From SAR116 cluster bacterium (GTDB lineage Bacteria; Pseudomonadota; Alphaproteobacteria; Puniceispirillales; Puniceispirillaceae), in the NCBI GenBank assembly GCA_004213025.1, contig SHBC01000069.1, forward strand, positions 1 through 6,113: a DNA stretch of 6,113 bases, in the 5' to 3' direction. Positions 1-5,694 of the stretch are shown here, one piece after another. Position numbers and translations under genes: made by a program. Numbering within the stretch: position 1 is the stretch's first letter; every line of letters starts with the position of its first letter. The notes under the pieces are model-generated. The model was given only the letters and a program-made list of their open reading frames with translations. It was not told where the DNA came from and did no database searches.

Positions 1-82
1 GCAACACCTGAATGGTTTTTCCGGTGCGGCTGTCATAGCCCACTGACAGGTTCTTCACGCTGATGAATGGTTGCTTGCTCAT
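1..82 (-). CDS. Peptide ABC transporter ATP-binding protein (OppD/DppD-like), N-terminal fragment
   Basis: Only the first 27 codons are inside the window; the gene continues past the left edge. Translation from the ATG at 82-80 begins MSKQPFISVKNLSV and continues GYDSRTGKTIQVL. This matches the opening beta strand and variable loop of OppD/DppD-type ATPases, where a '(I/V)xVKNLSVxY' start precedes the Walker A loop at about residue 40; Walker A itself is outside the window. The start lies one base after the TAA of the DppC-like permease gene, so the two are surely co-transcribed and probably translationally coupled. In the family this cytoplasmic subunit hydrolyses ATP to drive import. The identification leans on operon position as much as on the short sequence. 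Whether a second ATPase (OppF/DppF) follows cannot be seen. Confidence 0.85.
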   Translation of the reverse strand, partial: MSKQPFISVKNLSVGYDSRTGKTIQVL

Positions 83-83
83 T

Positions 84-971
84 TTACATCGGGGCCTTTT
101 GGGCACGGTCGATGCCAAGCGCCTTGGCAAGCGCATCAGCAGTGAGGTTGATACCAATGATCAGCGAGGACAGGGCGATCACCGGCCCAATCACCCCCCA
201 GGGGGCAAAGGACATGAAGCCGCGCGCATCCGAGATCATCAGACCCCAGTCGGGGGTTGGCGGCGACACGCCAAAGCCAAGGAATGAGAGCGAGGAGAAG
301 GCCAGCAGCATCCAAGACCAGCGCATCGCCCCCTCAACCATCAGCGTGTCCAGAACATTTGGCAGCAATTCCCGCCAGATAATGCTGATCCGGCCATGTC
401 CGCGCGCCTTTGCCGCCCACACAAAATCGCGGGCGATGACGTCATGTGTGGCGGCCCTGGCAATGCGGATCACCGGGATGCCATAGAAAAAGGCAAGGGT
501 TGGGATCAGAACCTCGACCCCGGTGCCAAAGGTCACGATCAGCACCAGCATCTTCAAAATCCAGGGCAGCGACAGGAAGGCATCAACAACGCGCATCAGC
601 ACCTCGTCAAGCCGCCCGCCAACCAGCCCGAACAGGATGCCGACAAAGCCGCCCCAGATCACCGCCAGCGGTGTCGCAACACCGGTGACAAGCAACGCCT
701 CGCGCCCGCCCATCAGGGTGCGCGAGAAAACATCCCGCCCCAGATGATCGGCACCAAGCCAGTGGACAGAGTCAGGCTGGCTGAGCATCAGGGCCGAGTT
801 CTGCAGCTTGTAATCAAAGGGCGCAATGAAAGGGCTGACCAGCGCCAGAATGACATGGAACACCACAAGGCAAAGGCCGATCGCACCGGATGGTCGCGAC
901 ACCAGATCCTTGAAAACGCCAATCGCACGGCTGCCCGATGCCGAGCTGCCACTTGTGATCACGGTCATCAT
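84..971 (-). CDS. Peptide ABC transporter permease, DppC/OppC-like
   Basis: An inner-membrane subunit of a dipeptide/oligopeptide/nickel-type importer, 295 residues, normal for DppC (about 300). A short cytoplasmic N-terminus leads into a hydrophobic helix at about 28-50. It is followed by the DppC hallmark HWLGADHLGRDVFSR at 70-84, further helices around 93-118, 137-165, 217-233 and 257-278, and the EAA loop at about 181-205 (RDFVWAAKARG ... LLPN), which docks on the ATPase. DWGLMISDAR at 241-250 is also typical. The gene begins MetMet. The first ATG (971-969) overlaps the preceding TGA as ATGA but lies only 2 bases after GAGG. The second ATG (968-966, a TGATG junction) has a 5-base spacer and may be the real start, giving 294 residues. 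Substrate cannot be read from the permease. Confidence 0.95.
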   Translation of the reverse strand: MMTVITSGSSASGSRAIGVFKDLVSRPSGAIGLCLVVFHVILALVSPFIAPFDYKLQNSALMLSQPDSVHWLGADHLGRDVFSRTLMGGREALLVTGVATPLAVIWGGFVGILFGLVGGRLDEVLMRVVDAFLSLPWILKMLVLIVTFGTGVEVLIPTLAFFYGIPVIRIARAATHDVIARDFVWAAKARGHGRISIIWRELLPNVLDTLMVEGAMRWSWMLLAFSSLSFLGFGVSPPTPDWGLMISDARGFMSFAPWGVIGPVIALSSLIIGINLTADALAKALGIDRAQKAPM

Positions 972-1927
972 TTCCTCGTATACATTGTGCGAAGCTTCGG
1001 GTTGGCCAGCATGGTCAAGAGGTCGGCCGCCAGGTTCACACAGACATAGACACTGGCAACAATCAGCGCGATCGATTGCACCACGGGCAGGTTCCGGTCG
1101 GAGATCGAATCAATCATCAGCCGGCCAAGGCCCGGATAGTTGAACACCACCTCAATCACGACCACGCCGCCAAGCAGCCAGGCAATCGTCAGGGCAACGA
1201 CATTGATTGCTGGCAGCAGCGCGTTTGGCAGTGCATGGCGGAACACCATCGGCCAATAGGGTACCCCCTTGAGGGTTGCCATCTGCACATAGTCGCTGGC
1301 CATGACCTCGATCACCGACGAGCGCACCATCCGCATGATATGCGCACACATCACCAGCGACAGAACGATCATCGGCAACAGGATTTCAGGAAAGAATTCA
1401 GCCGCCGGGGCATTCGCAGAGGTCAATACAATGCCAGGCAGCCAGCCAAGCCAGATGCTGAAAATAAGGATCAGCAATGTCGCTGAGACAAATTCGGGGA
1501 TGGTCATGGCAAAGATCGCCAGTGTCGAGGCAATCAGATCTGGCATGCGGTCGCGCCACAACCCGGTAACGACACCAAGCAATAACGCCAGTGGCACGCC
1601 GATACTCATCGCGCACAAAGCCAGAAGAAGCGAATTCTGCAACCGGCTGCCGACGATGCCGCTGATCTTGGTTTTGCCATCAACGGCGAGACCAAGATCG
1701 CCGGTCACGGCACCTCCCGCCCATTCGGAAAAGCGATCAAAGGCTGGCCGATTCAGATCCAGATCCTTGCGGCATTGGGACAGCAATTCATCATCTTTCT
1801 GATATTCACCAAGATATTGTGTGCAGGCGTCACCTGGCAGGATTTCGACACCGGCGAAAATAATCAAAGAAACAAGACAGACTGTGACAAGGCCAAGCAG
1901 GACCCGTCTGATCAGCATCAACAGCAT
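968..1927 (-). CDS. Peptide ABC transporter permease, DppB/OppB-like
   Basis: The partner inner-membrane permease, 319 residues, within the usual 305-340 range of DppB. A first membrane helix at about 9-29 runs into the family signature EILPGDACTQYLG (28-40). A periplasmic loop with LDLNRP (56-61) and GDLGLA (76-81) follows, then helices at about 98-121, 133-163, 180-199, 238-262 and 282-305. The EAA-type ATPase-docking loop is at about 211-236 (SDYVQMATLKGV ... HALPN), and FNYPGLGRLM at 262-271 is another strong DppB marker. Cys35 and Cys52 sit in the first periplasmic segment and could form a disulfide (inference). The start is supported by GGGAG seven bases upstream. It follows the binding-protein gene after 122 bases containing a stem-loop, and its end overlaps the DppC-like gene. 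Confidence 0.95.
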   Translation of the reverse strand: MLLMLIRRVLLGLVTVCLVSLIIFAGVEILPGDACTQYLGEYQKDDELLSQCRKDLDLNRPAFDRFSEWAGGAVTGDLGLAVDGKTKISGIVGSRLQNSLLLALCAMSIGVPLALLLGVVTGLWRDRMPDLIASTLAIFAMTIPEFVSATLLILIFSIWLGWLPGIVLTSANAPAAEFFPEILLPMIVLSLVMCAHIMRMVRSSVIEVMASDYVQMATLKGVPYWPMVFRHALPNALLPAINVVALTIAWLLGGVVVIEVVFNYPGLGRLMIDSISDRNLPVVQSIALIVASVYVCVNLAADLLTMLANPKLRTMYTRK

Positions 1928-1973
1928 CTGGCGGCTCCCCGTTTACTGGCACTGCGTTGTTTTGTGATGTAAA

Positions 1974-2015
1974 GGCCAGCGCCAAACCGAACTCATTCGG
2001 ATCTGGCCGCTGGCC
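1974..2015 (-). other. Intercistronic stem-loop between binding-protein and permease genes
   Basis: The 8-base arms GGCCAGCG (1974-1981) and CGCTGGCC (2008-2015) are perfectly complementary. Inside them CCA/TGG (1982-1984 with 2004-2006, one bulged C) and CCGA/TCGG (1987-1990 with 1997-2000) pair around the 6-base loop ACTCAT. In the minus-strand transcript the structure lies 34 bases after the binding-protein stop codon. Only a short U-run (UUU) follows, so it is not a clear full terminator. It more likely acts as a partial terminator or a 3' barrier to RNA decay that lets the binding protein be made in excess of the permeases, as known for several importer operons. The structure is seen; the role is inferred. 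Confidence 0.6.
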
Positions 2016-2049
2016 CGTTACTCTGGTCTTCGCCGTGTTAATTGTCGGC

Positions 2050-3531
2050 TTACTTCACCGTTACCTTGTGCCAACGGATGGTGTGGTTTTCCACCGCGTC
2101 GATACCGTCGACCCGTGAATTCATGACATAGAGCTTTGAGACGTGATACGGGATCAGCGTACCGGCCGTATCATGCAGATGCTCCTGCGCCTGCACGTAA
2201 AGTGCCTTGCGCTTGTCAAAATTCAACTCCCGACGCGCCTTGCCAAGCAGGGCATCAAAGCCGGTGTCATTGTAATATGACTCGTTCCACTTGGCGCTTG
2301 AGAGATAGATTTCATGCAGCGCCGAATCGGCAGGACGCTCGTTCCAGCGTGTTGCCGAAACCGTCTTCTGCATCCAGGTGTCACTCCAATAGCCGTCTGA
2401 CGGAACCTGCTTGATGGTGACACGGATGCCAGCTTCTGCCGCTTGCTGCTGATAGGCCTCAGCCAGAATTGGCCAGGTTGGCTCCAGCGTCGCGACATAG
2501 ACTTCAATATCGATGCCATCCGGGAAACCCGCATCAGCCAGCAATTTCTTTGCACCGGCAATGTCCTGTGGGCATTTGATATCGGCCCGATACTGGTCGT
2601 CAGGCTTGACGGGCGTGTCACAGGCGACAGTTGCCGCGCCGCCCATGATCAACTTGATCAGCTCTTCGCGGTCGGCAGCCATACGCACGGCCTGACGCAC
2701 ACGCACATCGGTGAATGGCGCGACGTCTGTACGGAACACAAGACCACGCCAGTTGCCGGTTGGCACTTCCATCATCTTGAATTTGTTGCTGCTGGCGAAC
2801 ATCGGCTTTTGCTGGTTGGTGACCGTGTTTTCAAAATCGATCTGTCCACCAAGCAATGCCTGCATGCGGGCCTGGCCATCACCGATGCCGATAATTTCCA
2901 TCTTTGCAACGCCTGGCGCGCCTTCCCAGTAATCCATGTTGGCCTCAAGCTTGGTCACGCCGGCCGCATCATATGAGACAAGCTTGAACGGGCCGGTGCC
3001 AACGCCTGAGCTGGCGATGCTGTCGCCTGAACCCTCGGGGATGATCCGCAGCCGGTAATCCATCAACTGCAACGGCATGTCGGCGAACGGGGTGGACAGC
3101 GTGAATTTCACCGTCTTGCTGTCGACAGCTTCCATACTGTCGATCATCTTGATCGCCGAACGGGCCGGTGACTTGTTTTCCGGGTCCAGAACGCGCGAGA
3201 AGGTGTAAATCACATCACCCGCATCGAACGCGCTTCCATCATGGAACGTCACGCCATCGCGCAAGTTCACGGTCCATTCGGTTGCCGAGTCGTTGGAGCT
3301 CCAGGATGTTGCCAGATCCGGGCTTGGTGAGCCTTGCATGTCCGGCCGGATCAATCTGCTCATGAGCTTTTCGGTGATTTGCATCACCCGGCCACGAGAT
3401 GCCGGATCAAGGCTGGATTTGTCGCCATACCCATATTCATGGGCTTGCCTGAAGGTACCGGTCGGGTCTGCCACTGCGCTCGTCCCGACCAACACCAGCG
3501 TCATTGCTGACGCTATAAACCATTTTCTCAT
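2050..3531 (-). CDS. Extracellular solute-binding protein of a peptide/nickel-type ABC importer (SBP_bac_5 family)
   Basis: A periplasmic ligand-capture subunit, 493 residues, typical for cluster C binding proteins (500-540 with signal). Residues 1-21 are a signal peptide: MRKWF, a hydrophobic core, then SAVA before Asp22. There is no lipobox, so it should be soluble in the periplasm. Family marks in order: PDLATSW (71-77), WTVNLRDGVTFHDGSAF (86-102) with DVIYTFSR (106-113), TGPFKLVSYD (179-188), VRVRQAVRMAADREEL (276-291), KKLLADAGFPDG (328-339) and a C-terminal IPYHVSKLYVMN (460-471). Cys304 and Cys320 may form a disulfide. The reading frame is open 60 codons further upstream, but the ATG at 3531 has GGAGG with a 7-base spacer and opens a proper signal peptide, while the extension looks non-coding. 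It is the first gene of the operon. The ligand (dipeptide, oligopeptide or other) cannot be fixed from sequence alone. Confidence 0.95.
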   Translation of the reverse strand: MRKWFIASAMTLVLVGTSAVADPTGTFRQAHEYGYGDKSSLDPASRGRVMQITEKLMSRLIRPDMQGSPSPDLATSWSSNDSATEWTVNLRDGVTFHDGSAFDAGDVIYTFSRVLDPENKSPARSAIKMIDSMEAVDSKTVKFTLSTPFADMPLQLMDYRLRIIPEGSGDSIASSGVGTGPFKLVSYDAAGVTKLEANMDYWEGAPGVAKMEIIGIGDGQARMQALLGGQIDFENTVTNQQKPMFASSNKFKMMEVPTGNWRGLVFRTDVAPFTDVRVRQAVRMAADREELIKLIMGGAATVACDTPVKPDDQYRADIKCPQDIAGAKKLLADAGFPDGIDIEVYVATLEPTWPILAEAYQQQAAEAGIRVTIKQVPSDGYWSDTWMQKTVSATRWNERPADSALHEIYLSSAKWNESYYNDTGFDALLGKARRELNFDKRKALYVQAQEHLHDTAGTLIPYHVSKLYVMNSRVDGIDAVENHTIRWHKVTVK

Positions 3532-3538
3532 AGAATTT

Positions 3539-3543
3539 CCTCC
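3539..3543 (-). promoter_or_regulatory. Shine-Dalgarno site fixing the start of the solute-binding protein
   Basis: The minus strand reads GGAGG here, seven bases before the ATG at 3531-3529. This near-ideal site decides in favour of a 493-residue protein with a signal peptide over the longer open frame starting at 3711. Confidence 0.85.
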
Positions 3544-3552
3544 ATAACGTCT

Positions 3553-3586
3553 GTCTGACTGCCCTCCCTCAGGAAGCAGGTCAGAC
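3553..3586 (-). promoter_or_regulatory. Leader hairpin just upstream of the binding-protein ribosome site
   Basis: GTCTGAC (3553-3559) and GTCAGAC (3580-3586) are perfect 7-base inverted arms. The stem continues inward with TGC/GCA (3560-3562 with 3576-3578, one bulged base) and a short further pairing around a CTCA/TGAG loop. In the minus-strand mRNA it ends nine bases before the GGAGG site at 3543-3539. It may stabilise the leader or affect ribosome access. Its purine-rich loop (GAGGGAGG in the RNA sense) resembles a Shine-Dalgarno sequence. No recognised riboswitch class is evident. The fold is visible; any regulatory role is inference. Confidence 0.5.
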
Positions 3587-3672
3587 TTTGGCTGTTGTTT
3601 TTTTGAAGACGCTTCAGGCCTCTGGCTCTGTGCTCCCCTTATTTGATGCGGCAAGTATGAGTTTGCGAGCGC

Positions 3673-3681
3673 CTTATAACA
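3673..3681 (-). promoter_or_regulatory. Candidate extended -10 promoter element for the importer operon
   Basis: The minus strand reads TGTTATAAG across these bases, one mismatch from the extended -10 consensus TGnTATAAT, within the most AT-rich part of the intergenic region. No good -35 hexamer lies 17 bases upstream, which extended -10 promoters can tolerate. A start near 3666 would give a leader of about 135 bases containing the hairpin at 3553-3586. This is a weak, pattern-based call. Confidence 0.3.
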
Positions 3682-3736
3682 AATAGAATTTATGAATATA
3701 TTGATACACAAACCGGATGATTTCCAATTTTACATA

Positions 3737-3760
3737 CAGATTGCCTATCAGGAGAATCTG
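3737..3760. promoter_or_regulatory. 24-base dyad, possible operator
   Basis: CAGATT (3737-3742) and AATCTG (3755-3760) form perfect inverted arms. Inside them CCT (3744-3746) and AGG (3750-3752) also pair around the centre ATC. No T-run follows on either strand, so a terminator is unlikely. The position upstream of the candidate importer promoter and between divergent genes fits a protein-binding site. The bound factor is unknown. Confidence 0.4.
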
Positions 3761-3775
3761 CGCAAAATTGTTGTA

Positions 3776-3800
3776 TGACAGACACTTCACGGTCTGATCA
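3776..3800. promoter_or_regulatory. Second dyad in the divergent region, possible operator
   Basis: CAGAC (3779-3783) and GTCTG (3792-3796) are inverted arms separated by eight bases. The flanking TGA (3776-3778) and TCA (3798-3800) extend the symmetry with one extra A at 3797. The arms partly resemble those of the hairpin at 3553-3586 (GTCTGAC/GTCAGAC). This may be chance or a shared recognition word. No T-run follows, so it is not an obvious terminator. Confidence 0.35.
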
Positions 3801-3816
3801 AAGGTGCTGTGTTTGA

Positions 3817-3855
3817 AGCTGGATCTGGTTGATTGAGCCAGATCTGGTTGATTGA
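3817..3855 (+). repeat. Two-copy tandem repeat, 19-base period, with embedded inverted repeat
   Basis: GATCTGGTTGATTGA occurs exactly twice, at 3822-3836 and 3841-3855. Counting the preceding five bases the two units match at 18 of 20 positions. The junction makes CCAGATCTGG (3838-3847), a perfect 10-base palindrome, and GATCTGG (3822-3828) is inverted as CCAGATC (3838-3844) around a 9-base loop. As RNA, allowing G-U pairs, the stem could reach 12 pairs (3817-3828 with 3838-3849). The element ends 17 bases before the GTG start of the peptidase gene, so it lies in its promoter or leader. It may be an operator pair or a leader hairpin. Confidence 0.75.
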
Positions 3856-3872
3856 AATAGAAAGGCAAGTCG

Positions 3873-4619
3873 GTGACGCGACCGGTGCAAATTTTCGCTG
3901 TTGGCGGCGGCGGCTTCAGCAATCCAGAGGATGACTGCCCCGACGACAGGCTGCTTGAAGATCGCCTGGTGGCGCTGGCCGGCCCGGCTTCACAGCTCAG
4001 AATTGGCTATATTGGCCATGCCAGCAATGATGATCCGCTGCGAATTGACGCCTTCCATGACCGCTTCCAATGCTGTGCGTCAACAACGATTCTGCGTCTC
4101 GACGCCACCATTGACGCCGCGCGCCACTTCCTGGCCACGCTTGACATAGTCTATGTCGGTGGTGGCAGAACGACCATGATGCTGGACCATTGGCGCGACA
4201 CCGGCATCGCCGATGCACTCCTTGAGGCAACGGATAGGGGTCTGATCCTGAGCGGCGTCAGCGCAGGCGCCATCTGCTGGTTTTCCGAACTTCTGCTTGG
4301 CACGGCCGAGGATGGTTACGACCTCCATCCTGGTCTTGGCCTGCTTGCCGGCAGTGCCTGCCCGCATTACCTGAACGAGCCGCCACGCCGCGCGGCCTAT
4401 GACCATCAGATTGCCACCGGCCAGCTGGCCGCAGGCCTGGCGATCGATGATGGGGTGGCAGTGCACATTGCTGATGGCGTTGTCATCGACGTCATCAGGG
4501 CACGAGGGGATTCGGGAAATGCCCACTACGTTGCAGCCGGTGCCGATGGTGTTGAAATACATCCCCTCAAACCGGGACATCGTCTGGCGATGACAAATCC
4601 AGACAAGCCGATGAGATAA
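3873..4619 (+). CDS. Peptidase E-like serine hydrolase (peptidase family S51, class I glutamine amidotransferase-like fold)
   Basis: A probable cytoplasmic hydrolase of 248 residues, with no signal peptide or membrane segment. Known S51 members include alpha-aspartyl dipeptidase PepE (about 230 residues, cleaves Asp-X dipeptides) and cyanophycinase. Visible marks: the opening strand QIFAVGGGGF (6-15), IVYVGGGRTTMML (92-104), the nucleophile elbow SGVSAGAICWF (127-137) with Ser130 as the likely nucleophile, CPHYLNEPPRR (163-173) with His165 as the likely base, and LAIDDGVAVHI (189-199), where Asp192 or Asp193 may be the acid. The Ser-His-acid order agrees with PepE, which uses Glu for the acid. 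The start is a GTG, the first possible start after an in-frame TAG at 3858, with AAGG seven bases upstream. It is divergent from the importer and convergent with the LysR gene. Substrate preference is inferred from the neighbourhood. Confidence 0.88.
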   Translation: MTRPVQIFAVGGGGFSNPEDDCPDDRLLEDRLVALAGPASQLRIGYIGHASNDDPLRIDAFHDRFQCCASTTILRLDATIDAARHFLATLDIVYVGGGRTTMMLDHWRDTGIADALLEATDRGLILSGVSAGAICWFSELLLGTAEDGYDLHPGLGLLAGSACPHYLNEPPRRAAYDHQIATGQLAAGLAIDDGVAVHIADGVVIDVIRARGDSGNAHYVAAGADGVEIHPLKPGHRLAMTNPDKPMR

Positions 4620-4672
4620 GCTTCAGGGGCAGCCAGCCAGTGCCATTGGTGGAAGCGACGGCGGACAGGATG
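4620..4672. other. Short convergent gap between the peptidase and LysR genes
   Basis: Fifty-three bases separate the two facing stop codons. The only pairing I see is weak, for example GGCA/TGCC at 4628-4631 and 4641-4644 with a 9-base loop, and there is no T-run on either strand. No intrinsic terminator can be claimed here. Confidence 0.5.
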
Positions 4673-5593
4673 CTAGAATTGATTGCCGTCGCGGATTATC
4701 GGGTCGGCTTCAAGGGCACCTATCATCGCATCAGCCAGTTGGCGAGTCTCGCGGGTCATGAATTCAACACCGCGCGTGATGATGCCAATATGATATGTCA
4801 GCTTTTGTTGAACTGGCCTCACAGTTACACCACCCGCGGCAGCGAACATGCGGGCTGAAAACGGATCAACCAGCGCAGGCACACCAACCGCCCGCACCAG
4901 CATCGCGGCAGCGAGAATATTGGCAACGCTGTAGCGCGCGTTCTTCTGGAACTTGGCGGCAAGCGCCTGGTCCATACCTTGCATCTCCAGCGGATAGATG
5001 TTGCCAAAGGTGACAAATTCCTCTGTGCCCGCAACATCCTCCAGATTCAGCCTTGCCTGTGACGCGGCAAGGCTGTGACCTTCCGGGATCAGAGCAACAT
5101 ACTCAACTTCCGTCTGATACAGACTCTGAACACCTTCGTAGGGCGGCGAGCGCGATACAATACCAAGATCAAATTGCTGTAGCCTTACCGAGTCGACAAT
5201 CGCCGGTGTATTGCGGATGAAAACGGTTGTGTGCGTGTCATCCTTTTGCTCGCGAAGCTGGCCCAGAACATCGGGCAACAAGGACATTGTGAATGTTGGA
5301 ATGACCCCTACCGACACCTTGCCAACAGCCGTTTTGCGGATCGCCGCGGCCAGATCATCAAGCCGCTCGATATTCAGGAAAGCGCTCTCCACAGCCTGAT
5401 GAAAACGCCGTGCCTCCAGCGTTGCCACGATTCCGCGCCCCCGGCGAACAAACAGGGTAAAACCCAGTCTGGACTCCAGCTCATGGATCAAACGCGACAC
5501 GCTTGGCTGCGACACCCGCATTTCCTTTGCGGCCCCGGTGATCGATCCGAGCCGCATGACTGTGTCAAATGCCTTGAGTTGCCTGAAATTCAT
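4673..5593 (-). CDS. LysR-type transcriptional regulator
   Basis: A DNA-binding regulator of 306 residues, normal length for the family (about 300). The N-terminal winged helix-turn-helix is textbook: MNFRQLKAFDTVMRLGS, then ITGAAKEMRVSQPSVSRLIHELESRLG (18-44) with the recognition helix at SQPSVSRLIHELE, then FTLFVRRGRG. A linker helix at about 62-88 leads into an effector-binding domain from about residue 91 (GKVSVGVIPTF) to the C-terminus. An upstream in-frame ATG at 5617 has no ribosome site. The ATG at 5593 has GAGGG four bases upstream and gives the usual LysR start, so it was chosen. The gene is divergent from the FMN hydroxyacid dehydrogenase, so by family habit it probably controls that gene and itself, with a small organic acid as possible effector. 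Control of the peptidase or importer is possible but not shown. Confidence 0.95.
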   Translation of the reverse strand: MNFRQLKAFDTVMRLGSITGAAKEMRVSQPSVSRLIHELESRLGFTLFVRRGRGIVATLEARRFHQAVESAFLNIERLDDLAAAIRKTAVGKVSVGVIPTFTMSLLPDVLGQLREQKDDTHTTVFIRNTPAIVDSVRLQQFDLGIVSRSPPYEGVQSLYQTEVEYVALIPEGHSLAASQARLNLEDVAGTEEFVTFGNIYPLEMQGMDQALAAKFQKNARYSVANILAAAMLVRAVGVPALVDPFSARMFAAAGGVTVRPVQQKLTYHIGIITRGVEFMTRETRQLADAMIGALEADPIIRDGNQF

Positions 5594-5694
5594 CTCACCC
5601 TCGCAAGGCCAAAACATAGCTTTTTTCTATCAATTCATCCAATAATTATATTTGCATTATATTTTACTGGTTTGGTACCTTTGGTGCGTGAGTT
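5594..5694. promoter_or_regulatory. Divergent LysR / dehydrogenase promoter region with candidate LysR site
   Basis: This is an AT-rich 101-base gap. On the minus strand two perfect TATAAT boxes occur at 5645-5650 and 5656-5661, within an exact 9-base direct repeat (ATTATATTT on the plus strand) with an 11-base period. Neither has a good -35. ATAAT (5642-5646) and ATTAT (5656-5660) form an inverted pair separated by nine bases, overlapping the boxes. That is the kind of AT-rich dyad LysR proteins use for autorepression and divergent activation. On the plus strand the same stretch could supply a -10 (TATATT, 5658-5663). Given the AT content, chance matches are likely. Confidence 0.4.

Larger units (their letters stand above)
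3532..3872. other. 341-base divergent control region between the importer operon and the peptidase
   Basis: I see no convincing gene in this stretch. The minus-strand open frames that cross it lack ribosome sites and have unlike-protein composition. The part from about 3673 to 3735 is clearly richer in A and T than the flanking genes, as expected for a promoter. The region holds a leader hairpin next to the binding-protein ribosome site (3553-3586), dyads at 3737-3760 and 3776-3800, and a tandem/inverted repeat at 3817-3855 just ahead of the peptidase. Each is listed separately. The spacing fits shared control of two divergent transcription units. No regulator gene lies directly beside it; the nearest is the LysR gene beyond the peptidase. 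Confidence 0.7.

Noticed and set aside
396..1049. A 217-codon plus-strand open frame across the permease genes.
   Set aside because: It lies antisense to two well-supported permeases and is rich in His, Gln, Arg and Pro, typical of the shadow frame of a GC-rich membrane protein gene. It has no recognisable domain.
2443..2976. A 177-codon plus-strand open frame opposite the solute-binding protein gene.
   Set aside because: It is antisense to a clearly conserved coding sequence, with no family resemblance or ribosome site.
3601..3616. A small hairpin TGAAG-CGT-CTTCA next to a T/A homopolymer, considered as a terminator.
   Set aside because: On the minus strand the run after the stem is A, not T; on the plus strand the T-run precedes the stem. 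The stem is only five pairs, so no terminator is supported.
3532..3711. A 60-residue N-terminal extension of the solute-binding protein reading frame, starting at 3711.
   Set aside because: It lacks a ribosome site, has no protein-like features, would bury the signal peptide, and covers the leader hairpin and the AT-rich promoter. The start at 3531 has GGAGG with ideal spacing.
3674..3922. An 82-codon minus-strand open frame covering the divergent region and the start of the peptidase gene.
   Set aside because: It runs through the AT-rich promoter and the tandem repeat and overlaps the peptidase N-terminus. It has no ribosome site and no similarity to a family I know.
4080..4580. A 166-codon minus-strand open frame within the peptidase gene.
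   Set aside because: It is the complement of a gene with clear catalytic motifs; composition and lack of motifs mark it as a shadow.
5594..5617. An earlier ATG for the LysR regulator at 5617, adding eight residues.
   Set aside because: There is no ribosome site ahead of it, and the GAGGG site inside the extension is spaced for the ATG at 5593, which gives the usual LysR N-terminus.
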